NCBI GenBank assembly: GCA_020091685.1
Contig: CM034598.1
Location: forward strand, 20,692,745-20,756,744
Length of the DNA: 64,000 nucleotides
Direction of reading: 5' to 3'
Origin: Lutjanus erythropterus
Lineage: Eukaryota > Chordata > Actinopteri > Lutjaniformes > Lutjanidae
Within the stretch, counting starts at the first letter, position 1, and each line of letters opens with the position of its first letter. A program made the position numbers and the translations under genes. Below are positions 22,834 to 32,241 of the stretch, one piece after another. The notes beneath the pieces are model-generated. The model was not told the DNA's origin and did not search any database. It saw only the letters and a list, made by a program, of their open reading frames with translations.

Positions 22834-23569
22834 TAGGGGTGGGGGAAATTTCCGATTCTTAGATGCATCGCGATTCGGACGTGGACGAATCTGAATCGAT
22901 TCACAAACGTCCAAATTTCGATTATTTAAATCTGTTAATTAAAGTGATACAGAAGCTTCTAAATAATGCGGAACTAAGAAGCGCGGTACGCGTCATCGCC
23001 GGGACACTTTGGGACGCGCACCTGGAGCGACACGCGCACAGCGGAAAACAAACATGGCCGACCGCCAGCCACCTCGCCGTGAGATCCGAACAGCTCCTTC
23101 TAATTTAAAAGCAGCTGTGTGGAAACTCTTCGGCTTCGACAACGTCGACGGCGGACGCGAACTGGACAAGAGCCATGTTTTATGTAAGCTTTGTCGAGCT
23201 AAAATAAAATACTTTGGCAACACAACAAACATGAGAAGCCACGTAACTCGATTCCACCCGACAGAGGAGTCGGGGAGACGGCAGGCTGCTGTTGCTGCGG
23301 CCACTAGTGGCTAGTGTTGGAACTGTCCAGTTTGCAAACATTTCCAATAGTTCAATAAAATATAATGGAAATGAATTCTTATTACAAAGGCGCTGTTTTT
23401 AAAAAATGCAAGTGATGAATGTTTATTCAGTGAGACAAAAAGAAATGTGTTTGTGAAAAAGTGCATCAATATACATAAAGATGCATCAATAATCGTTTTA
23501 TAATCGAATCATAGCCCCTGAATCGTAATCGTAATCGAATTGGCAGGTGCCCAAAGATTCCCACCCCTA
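22834..23569 (+). mobile_element. Non-autonomous hAT element (736 bp) with BED-finger ORF
   Basis: The termini are inverted: TAGGGGTGGG at 22834 and CCCACCCCTA ending at 23569. An exact 8-bp direct repeat GTCAGTGT flanks the element (22826-22833 and 23570-23577), which is the target-site length of the hAT superfamily. Subterminal regions are rich in AATCG/CGATT motifs and GATGCATC, typical of transposase-binding ends. Inside, a CpG-rich leader (about 22977-23043) precedes a short BED zinc-finger ORF, with an AATAAA at 23354-23359. The DDE/RNase-H and dimerisation regions of a hAT transposase are absent. An intact TSD and ORF argue for a fairly recent insertion. It sits inside an older repeat. 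Confidence 0.85.
23054..23314 (+). CDS. BED-type zinc-finger protein encoded by the hAT element (86 aa)
   Basis: The ORF begins at an ATG in good context (AACATGGCC) and encodes 86 residues. Residues about 18-70 form a BED finger: aromatic pair in AVWKLFGF (W23, F26), then C44-x2-C47, 15 residues, H63-x4-H68, with the NTTNMRSHVTRFHP segment typical of hAT/ZBED proteins. BED fingers are the N-terminal DNA-binding domain of hAT transposases. The rest of the transposase is missing and the frame ends after a short alanine-rich tail. If expressed, it could bind element ends without cutting. An upstream in-frame ATG at 23009 would add 15 residues; 23054 is preferred for context. AATAAA lies 40 bp after the stop. 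Expression is unknown. Confidence 0.7.
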   Translation: MADRQPPRREIRTAPSNLKAAVWKLFGFDNVDGGRELDKSHVLCKLCRAKIKYFGNTTNMRSHVTRFHPTEESGRRQAAVAAATSG

Positions 23570-23720
23570 GTCAGTGTATTTGTAGATGTCGGGCGACACG
23601 CCCCCAGTTTGGAGAAGCAGAGAAGTCCATGAGCATGGAAGCTAAGCAGCGTGCTGCTGTGAACAGCGTCAGCAGCAAAACATATTTTAGCCACTTGAAA
23701 AAGACTCATCTCTAAATATC
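23570..23720. repeat. Older interspersed repeat, right part
   Basis: This continues the repeat interrupted at 22833, from GTCAGTGT through CGACACGCCCCCAGTTTGG and CAGCAGCAAAACATATTTTA to AAAAGACTCATC. The order of motifs matches from memory a common fish repeat. The right boundary is approximate. Confidence 0.5.
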
Positions 23721-23724
23721 TGTT

Positions 23725-26375
23725 TAAATGTACACTATAATGTAGAATATTTCATAACATGTATAGTAGGCCTATAGATGACAATTTAAATGAATCCTAA
23801 ACAGTTTTATCTAAAGTACTGAAAATACTGATGCTAATGACAAATATAGTTACAGAAAATACCGGAGAAAAAAGCTGACTCTCTGATATGGTGCAGAACA
23901 TAGTAACATTATGTAGCACAGCGATGTATTGACATTTTGTTAACTAATAGACACTATGGTTGGATTGATGAATGTGTTACGATGAGCATCAGAGGTGAGA
24001 AGGGTTTTTTCTTGTTGCCTTTGATATTTTACTGAACCACATGCATTCAAACGTCAGGAAAAATGCCTCAGTATGAGATGTAACCTCAGGATATTTTTAC
24101 ACTTTTGAATTGAAAATCTGATGTCATATACATTCATCATTTTTGACCACTGCTCATTATTATTGTGTTTTTATAGCAGCTTAGCCAGAGACTCACCACT
24201 CTCCGAGTTCAAAGGATCCAACGCAGGCCCACTTCAGTCAGATATTCCCCTGATTTCCTCTCCCTTTTTTTTCTCTATAAATCCCAGCATCCACCGGGGG
24301 GCCTCTGGAAGATGAAGGATGGGTGCAGCTGCAGGGGGGCAAATTTTGAATAATAAAGATCAAAATATATGAAACAAAGCAAAGGGGGAGCAGTGTCCCA
24401 GCAGTAAATTTTCTGTCATACATGCGCCACATTGCAAATGCAGATGGTGAAAAGGAAAAGAAGGAGGGGGGCAGAGGAGGAAAACAAGAATGATGAAACG
24501 AGATTAAAGTTGTGTGGTTGTGAGTGTGCGCATGTGTAGGTGTGTTGGAGACAAGAGAGAAAGAGAGGGGAAGTGTGCGAGAGATGTTTGAAAGTGAGCA
24601 GTGGGGTGTGATAGACTGTTTCTTAATGAGCTATGTGTCTGTAACTTAACTTGTGCATGAGAACTTCAGTTTCACTTGAGTGACTCCAGAGAAAAGCTTT
24701 GTCAGTCTGCCTGAAAATGGACCATGATCATAAAGCATATCAGCCTCCGAGATGATATCTGCCTGGGCTGTCCCACTGTGCGAGGTGGAAAACGTTGCAT
24801 TTCCATCACCACAACAATTCACATTTCTGCCGGGTACTCTCGAGGGCATTCATAAATCCAATCATACATCTGACGTTCCACATAGGATGAAAAGAGAAAA
24901 CTCATAGAGCATGAAACCCACCAGCAAATGGGATAAAGAGTATAAATGTCTCAGCATCCCGATAGATGTTTTTGTACGGATCCTAATCAGTTCCTCATCA
25001 AGGACTTCAGTGACAGTACACAGAATATGTTGTTGACTTGCCCAATCTAAAAACAGGACTAATTTAGCATCCAAATAATAATGGGATAATGTGCAGCATG
25101 TAAACAGATGAAATCAGAACAGACATCGGACTCTTTTGGAAACAACCTTCGATCAGCTTTGATGTTTTCTTCGTGTCGTTGGGGCACTTCTGCATTTATA
25201 TGTCATCTTTTTCAAAGCAAAGCCCTTTTTTTGTCATTTCCCTTAATATCTCTGTGTGAAAAGCTGGTTTGTCAAGGTTTGGCAAAGTTCTTCAGGATCG
25301 CAGCATTTCTTTGTTGAGCTGAAAAAGAAGTCTTGAGAAGGGAAAAAATTGTAGAAAACTGTATGAAAACAGCTTAAATAATCTAAAAAAAGAGGATGTG
25401 TTTATGCTTTGTTAAGGCTTTTAATTTTCTTTCCTCATTGTGACAATTTTTCTTTTATTTTGAGGCACTGGGATTTACTTCTTTTTTTTTTTATCATGTC
25501 CTGTGTTGTCCAGTAAGCTTTGGAGGAAAGCCTGAGTTAGAGAGTCCAGTCACGCAATTTTTAATCACTAACTGGCATGCTTGTCACATGAACATGTAGA
25601 AGCATTGTTGGTGTCTGTTGATGCTTTACAGGACTGTGCAGCGGCTGCGAGGTTCAGTGAAGCAGATATAACACTGCAGGCAGATGAGCTGTCCATGGTG
25701 CTGAAAGTTGTCCCTTAACACGTTGCAACAGAAAAAAAAAGCCATAAAACAAATCAGAAACTCACTGACATTTGTCTGGCTTTTAACAAAAAATGGGAGA
25801 AACTGGAGGAGGGCACTCAGCACAAACTGATAGATGCACGATGGAGATTTGTTTTGAATTAACTTTTTTGTATAGTATAGTCTCAGTTTTATATTATCCT
25901 ATTCATAGATCGGATCCTGAATGTCCCAGGGGAAAGTATGGCCATTCAGAAGGTTAATGTTTTGGAATAGAGCTGATTAGATCCACTGCCAGTAACTGAA
26001 TTTAATTCCAACAAGTCACCACTGTCATGTTCAAGTTTCAAAAAATAGTCTCACCACTATGAAATGGCTTCTATGGGGACTAACATCATCACACATGAAT
26101 ACAGTCGGGCTATTAAATCCACAAGACTCTCAGCTGTCCGTCAGATCCAATTCATGTAATTCCAATACTGTTTAGGGACCCCAGTATGCAGGAATATTCA
26201 AATAGAACAGGTGAAAATAAAACATTTATAACAGAAGACTGTATGATGTCTTGCGTACCCATAAAACCCATTTTCATCCAGATATTATTTAGCCCCTTTC
26301 CACCTTGACATGGTTGATACCAATTAATGTCTTAGGTAATCTAGTTCCACATGATTTTAAAAATGAGCCCACCAC
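23725..26375. other. Intergenic DNA, no gene recognised
   Basis: No exon or RNA gene is supported. A repeat-family segment at about 25632-25720 contains CACTGCAGGCAGATGAGCTG and CCATGGTGCTGAAA, shared with other sites in the window. Purine-rich sequence lies around 24440-24600. Confidence 0.35.
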
Positions 26376-26380
26376 TTTTT

Positions 26381-26490
26381 GGTATGGTAGCTCAGTTGGT
26401 AGACCCCATGTACTGAGGCTGTGAGCCCTCTGCAGCGGCCATGGGTTTGACTCCCGCTTACAGCCCTTTGCTGCATGTCGTCTTAGACAA
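26381..26490 (+). repeat. tRNA-derived SINE-like copy
   Basis: A box-A-like TGGTAGCTCAGTTGG (about 26385-26400) is followed about 45 bp later by a box-B-like GGGTTTGACTCCC (about 26443-26455), then CAGCCCTTTGCTGCATGTCGT. This is a familiar fish SINE layout. It is not a tRNA gene: there is no cloverleaf-consistent spacing and the acceptor stem is absent. Confidence 0.65.
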
Positions 26491-26621
26491 AATATAATCA
26501 GCGAGCTTTAGAAGTACTAGTAGGTGGATATTTTTTGCACATTTAGACACAACCAGGCTGTTTCCCTATTGCCACTCTTTATGCTAAGCTAAGCTAACTG
26601 GCTGCTGGAGGCCATACAGAC

Positions 26622-27307
26622 TGAAGATGCACTGATTTAAATTTTCTTGACCAATTTTGATTTTTTAAGGGTCTGACCCACCGATTCTGATTTTGTCTGA
26701 TTCTGATTTTCAGTCTTTCTAAGAAGTATGATTGACAGAATTCACAAACATTTCTTGTCAAATTGAATATCACTTCTCATTGTATTATTATATTAAAATT
26801 ATGTACTAGAGAGGGCACAATCTCCTGCAAGATCTTGGGGACATGATTTCATGTGATCTGATGTCAACAATCTGGAGACTGAAGCAGTGCAACAGTTTGC
26901 TGTAGTAAAGCTTTGCGGTTAGAAAATCAGAAGAAGTTAAGTGAGTCTGGATGGGAAAATATTGGTGGAGACACATCAACACAGGTTGTTTATTCTTCAG
27001 CCAGAACAGGAGGTGAGATTTTAACTTTATGTTTGTGAACAGCAGTCTGCTGCTGGCTAACATTAGCCTGAGGGGTTAGAAAGTTTACCATTGTTCAACA
27101 GCACCGTCAGCTGCTCAGCTGCTGCATATTCATGTAAACTGTCTATGTTCACTTTATTTTGTTCGTGGAATCTATTGTTAACGCGTTACAGTCAGTATGT
27201 CTGTTGCATGCATGACGTGACAATTGCGTGGAGTATGTGTGTGAATTTGACCAGCACACTGAAAACTGTCCAGTTCTGGTCTCTGTCTGGTCTATCGGGG
27301 CATCCCC
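26622..27307. mobile_element. Decayed hAT-like non-autonomous element
   Basis: The left end AGATGCACTGATT and the right end TATCGGGGCATCCCC are imperfect inverted repeats of the 'GATGCACCGAT' type seen in fish hAT relics. The subterminal region repeats GATTCTGATTTT. No matching 8-bp duplication is visible. A truncated copy of the left part recurs at about 58933-59040. Confidence 0.45.
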
Positions 27308-28238
27308 AATACACACATGAGACTGTTAACAAAGTGAAGGAGTATATTTTCCCACAACTTGAATCTCAGGCGGGCAGGTGAGGTTTAATGGAGGACTGCG
27401 GGCAGAGGAGCACTTTTCATGAAGCTGAAGGCCCCCAAATCAGAGAATGATTGATTGACTGTCTGATTTTTATCTTCAAGACAGGAGAAAGAACAGTGGC
27501 ACCCTAATGCAGAGGACAACATTAAACATTTCTCCAGCCTTTATCACGGGAAAACTGTGGGTACCATCTGAGCAGAACCACTATCTGAAAAATATGCTTT
27601 CTAATCAATGATTATTACAGCAGGTAAATCATGAACAGTCATCCAGAAAATAACAAAAGAAGCTCTGTGGTATATTGTAGACCTCTGTGGGAAGAAGAGA
27701 GAGAATAATTACATGCACGTAATGTAGATACAATCCCGTCACAAACTGCATCAAAGAAAAACACCTGCGCACCATGCCACCAAAGTTTAATAATAAGAAT
27801 ATATATAATAGCAGAGGAAAGAGAAAGTTTTTATATGTTGACTCTCCAGACTCTCACATCTAGAGATCTGAATCAAGGGTGTAAGATATAACATTTCCTC
27901 TAAAGTAAAAATGGTAGTTTTATCATGATGAATATGTGTTCTAGACCCTGATAGACATATTCATAAAAAATGGTGTGTCTTCCCTACCTTGTTGTAATGT
28001 AGATTCTAACATATGGGATGATGAATTTGATGTTTTCATATATGTTTCTCTGTGTACCCCTTTCTAAGTAATTTATTGATTTGTTTTGAGTATTTCTTAC
28101 CCTTGTTAGTTAAGATGGTTAACCATACCTGCCATCCTACAGCTTGTCAGCCTATTGAGGGGCATGATGTATAAATATGGGCGTGGCTTCCATTGTTCAA
28201 ATGTTCTGACCTGAAGATCCAAGTGAAACCACTGAGGG
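27308..28238. other. Intergenic DNA, no gene recognised
   Basis: A short segment at 27380-27420 (GAGGTTTAATGGAGGACTGC) resembles the 20.46 and 25.63 kb repeat segments. Otherwise nothing recognisable. Confidence 0.35.
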
Positions 28239-28672
28239 TGTCATGGTTTAGTGTTTTTGTTCAGTCATTTCCTGTTTTATTTTGGTAGGAGCCCTCTTGT
28301 GTTTTCCTTTTGTTTAATTTACCTCCTGTCTTTGTCTTTTCCCCCACCTTTTTGATTGCTGATTAGTTTCACCTGCCCCCGATTAGCCTCCCTGTGTATT
28401 CAGTCCATGTGTGTTCCTCCTTTCAGCTGTCAGGTCGTCTGTGTTTGCTCACCAGTCCTGCATTTTTTCCACCCTGCTTACTGCTTTCGTTCTGGATTAT
28501 TCTTTGTTGTTTTGGGACTAAGCTTGTTTTTTACCTGAATTCCTCAGCCACCTTTTGTTATTTCTGTGTTGCTCTGCTTTCTTCTGGATACACCTCCAGC
28601 ATGCCATTAAAGTTTTCCTTTGGTTCATTCTACCTTGTCCTGAGTTTTGGTCCACTTTGTAACCTGTTACAT
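28239..28672 (+). repeat. T-rich interspersed repeat, possible solo LTR
   Basis: The segment starts TGTCATGGTTTAG, ends CCTGTTACA, and carries ATTAAA near the 3' end (about 28604), so it has the TG...CA form of an LTR or the 3' tail of a retroelement. The pyrimidine-rich plus strand resembles a frequent fish repeat. No short target duplication was found, so the LTR call is weak. The overlapping open frames at 28356-28735 are composition artefacts. Confidence 0.3.
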
Positions 28673-28909
28673 ACAACTGGGATGTACAACTTGACATCAC
28701 CTCTAATGTCATTACGTGGCTTTGTTAGATACTGATTGGTCAATTACAGCTAAGGTCTGTTATTTCTGTATAACAGACTATGAAGAGTAGGCTGTTGCTA
28801 TCGACGCAGTTTTGATCATAGACTCTGGAGGAGCAACAACATCATTTTTAAATCAATATTTTGTCAAATCATTAATATATTTTTTTGAAAAGTAACCATG
28901 TAATAAGTG

Positions 28910-29050
28910 AGATAATGTACGGTGAGTGGGTCATTGTTGTGAAATAAACCCCCTCATGTTGATTCAAGACCATTCAACTTCGCCTTGGGGTCTTGCATCA
29001 CCCTGTCGGGGTTTATTTCACAATAAGGACCTGCTCGCTGTACATTATTC
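28910..29050. repeat. Long imperfect hairpin (foldback MITE-like)
   Basis: The left arm 28910-28971 pairs with the right arm 28988-29050. For example TGTGAAATAAACCCC on the left matches GGGGTTTATTTCACA on the right, TCAAGACC matches GGTCTTG, and AATGTAC matches GTACATT. The loop is about 16 bases. Stem arms are about 60 bp with scattered mismatches. Similar palindromes are dispersed in fish genomes (from memory). Confidence 0.75.
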
Positions 29051-30022
29051 CTTGCGTAGAACATTAGGAACATATTGCAGGATATGGGCTCCTTGGCAAA
29101 ATTGCATGAAATAAACCAGCTAAAATCTCTAGCCCAACATGATGAACAGAGTCTCTGATATTGATACACAAAGAGAAAATATTTAGAACCAGAAGAAAGA
29201 AAGCAAAGAGAAGGGAGAGTCAGCAAAGGTAAAAGTCTAAATTCTTCTATAGTATGACATAATCTATTCCTCTATTAAGACAGACGAGATACAGACAGTG
29301 AGGTTCTGGCCAAGGACAGTAAAGCTAGTGAATAGATAAAAACTGCAAAAAAAAGGGGGAAAAATTGGATGTAGAAAAACATTTCAGGGGCTCTCACAGT
29401 ACTGTACTCTGCTGCAAGTGTTGTGTTCAGGGTTTAAAGACTCCTGAGATATACCCAAAAGAGCAGAGGACACATAAGAGGAGGAAACAGTTTAGTTTAA
29501 TAAACCAGCAATGACACAGAGAGGTTATCTTCTTACAGCAGCCCACTGTTCGAGAGGACACAACAGAAAGAGAGATGCACTGCAATGCAGCACAGCACCA
29601 AAAGCTGCTGGGCCTCCCTCCAGGGTAGCAGTGAAGAGGCAACATGCAAGGTCACCAAGGTTTCCTGACTCGGGCATTTAGGAGAGCCATTCTCAGGAGG
29701 TGCTTCTCACCAGAGACCGGGATCAGACACTGCAGGACCCCAGGGAGGGATCTTTGACACCATGTCAGAGCTATTATCTGCAATGACGCAGAGCTGCACC
29801 CTCTTCACCTTCTTCTCATGCGGACAACTTTGAGGGCTATTTTCTCCCATCAGCAACTTTATTTCTGTTACTTTGCTTAATTTTACTTAATTTTATGTGC
29901 CATGTTTCTACTCCTGAGTAAAAAAAAAGGCATGTTCGCATTTGGTTTGTTTTGTTGAGGTAAAATGAACTTGAAATTGTGGTTGCGATGCTAAGCAACC
30001 ACCCTACATAGTCTGAGTTTTC
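29051..30022. other. Intergenic DNA, no gene recognised
   Basis: No coding or RNA feature is supported. The short minus-strand frames show no domain. Confidence 0.35.
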
Positions 30023-30855
30023 TTAAAGGGATATTCCACCCTAAAATCAAAAATGTTTCCTTTTGCATGTAGTACTATTGATCCATCTAGATTGGTTTAG
30101 CAATGTCTGCCTTCTCTCGAATACGGTGGAACTAGATGGCACTTGGCTCAAAGTGCCAAAAAAAACCCCAAAAATACTGGTTACTCAAGATAGTCCACTT
30201 TGTTGTAAGCAGTTTCACGTAGGAACTGCTTTCTTTCTATGGTAGAAAGAAAATAGATCCACAAGCTGAATGCCGTCTAATTCGGCCACAGCCGATTCTC
30301 ATTCGCATGTCTTTCATTTTGCTACTATAGTGGCTGTATTGATTCAATGTAAGCCCATCCTTCTCAGGTGACATCATATAAAGAGCACGAAAGTCTGCAT
30401 TTAGAGAAGGTAGGCTGGACAGATAGGTGAAACAATCACAGAGACGTCCCGGGAAGACCGTTGTTTGTGTCTCTGGTGAAACCTAAATGTTATCTAAAGT
30501 TTTAAGGTGCATAACATTTTGTACATCATGTGGCTTGCAACTTACTTCCTGCTTTTCCTAAACCTAACCAAGTAGTATTGCCTAAACCCTAACCCAACTG
30601 TGACACAATATCAACCACATGTTAAGCCAGATGTTAAAAGGGCTCTCTGGCAGCATCTCATACAGCTGCTCTACTTATGCATCAGTATTAGACTCAGTGA
30701 GGTGAGGAGATGCAGATGGGTGGGACAAAGACTTCAGTATTTGACAAGGTAGGATTAGAATGGGTTGTGCATAATGTTCAAGAGAAGGCAGACATCTACA
30801 CTACAAGTAAGAGGAAAATACATATTTTTGGTTTTGAGGTGAACTATCCCTTTAA
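30023..30855. mobile_element. TTAA-flanked foldback element, copy 2
   Basis: TTAA occurs at 30023-30026 and 30852-30855. The inverted ends are AGGGATATTCCACC on the left and AGGGATAGTTCACC read from the right. The inner arms also pair: GTCTGCCTTCTCTCGAA on the left and, from the right, GTCTGCCTTCTCTTGAA. The ends match those of the element at 1444-2062, so both belong to one non-autonomous family. No transposase is present. Confidence 0.75.
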
Positions 30856-31877
30856 GTGAATTTACAGGGTGCTTTCTTATTGGTGTGAATACAGACAGAC
30901 AGGTGATATGGCCATGAGCTCAAATGCTAAATTAGATGTGTTTGTCTGATTTGCCAACCATTTACTCCATAATGTCATGGAACACTTTTGAAATGGTCCT
31001 TGTCTGTTATTTTTGATAGAATAAAACAGTTTCAGCCTTGAGTGACAATCAGTATTTCTTTATTTCTGTGCTTGTTAGATCACCAGAGAGGAAAGACACC
31101 ATTATAATACACCTTACTTGGATTTGTTGCTAATGAAGAAGGATAATAGGTCACTTAAACTTTCCAGTCAGAAATGAGTTACAGGCAAATAGGTCATTGT
31201 TTCATATCTTGTTTTCTTTGTTATAAGGCACTGTGAACTGAATAAATCACAAATGCTAATGTATGATTTTTTGATTTGGGGGGTGATCCAAAATAAAGGT
31301 ATAAACATATACCCTCAGTATATTTACCATAAGATAAAGGGTGTTGTCTACCCACAGTGACAGAGCGGAAATTCTGCTGCTGACCACAGTGGTGGGCTCA
31401 CAGCCGCATCAGAGTGGGAAGAAAATAGATTACCCTTATCAAGGTTTTCTCAAAGGAAAGTTGCAGCCGTGAAAGCTAATTACACTCTGGATCCACAGAG
31501 AACAACTATAAAACCCACTGATCCCTTACATTTTATTATCTCTGAACTTTGCTGACAGATATATGTGCACAATCTTTACTTAGTTTAATTTTGTGTGTAA
31601 TCATATCATGAGGTGTGTGAGAACATGTACAGTGTGTTTTAATGTGTAAATACCACTACAGGCAAAAGAGGTGGAGGCATTGTTGTGGCTTTAGTGACTT
31701 TACTGCCAACTAAAAGAGTGAATGCAGAGGAGCAGCAGATCCCCATCAGGAAACAAATGGTGAAGCACCTACTGCAATGCCACCACAACTGCCTGATGCA
31801 ACCACCTGAGATTTATAAGGTTTACATTAATGTGACTCCCACATACAGAGCAGTCAAAAAACAGAGTAACTGCCTCA

Positions 31878-32241
31878 GAGTTGTATGCCTCTACCAACCA
31901 GTCAAGTTACAGTTCGCATTCATATCTGTTCAGACTCATATAATGTATATAGTGAAGGAGCTTAATATGGAACGTACCACTATATTGACCTGTAACTTTT
32001 AAGGATTTTAATAAAAGGCATTAAACGTATTTTAGTGAGGTCACAGTGACCTTGACTTTGACCTTTGACCACCAAAATGTAGTGTAATGTAAGTTCATCC
32101 TTGTGTCCAAGTGGACACTTCTACCGTGTTTGAAGAAATTCCCAGAAGATCTTCCTGTGATATTGTTCACCAGAATGGGATGACTTGAAAACATAATGTC
32201 TCAGACCGTGGCTGTCGCCAGCACGTAGCCATAAAAAAGGG
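31878..32241 (+). repeat. Unclassified teleost repeat ('tgaccttgacctttgacc' family), copy 1
   Basis: It begins at about GTTGTATGCCTCTACCAACC, contains GAGGTCACAGTGACCTTGAC, and ends GGCTGTCGCCAGCACGTAGC followed by an A-run. This order is a very common fish repeat of unknown class. A second copy lies at 50233-51260. Confidence 0.65.

Noticed and set aside
22993-23304. 103-codon minus frame opposite the BED ORF
   Set aside because: Shadow of the BED zinc-finger ORF on the plus strand, with no motif of its own.
26385-26455. Possible tRNA gene
   Set aside because: Box A and box B are present, but the arms do not pair as a cloverleaf and the flanks match a SINE. Same reasoning for the 42175 copy.
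28239-28672. Solo LTR of a retrovirus-like element as a firm call
   Set aside because: TG...CA ends and ATTAAA are suggestive, but there is no short target duplication and no internal coding region, so it is listed only as a weak repeat.
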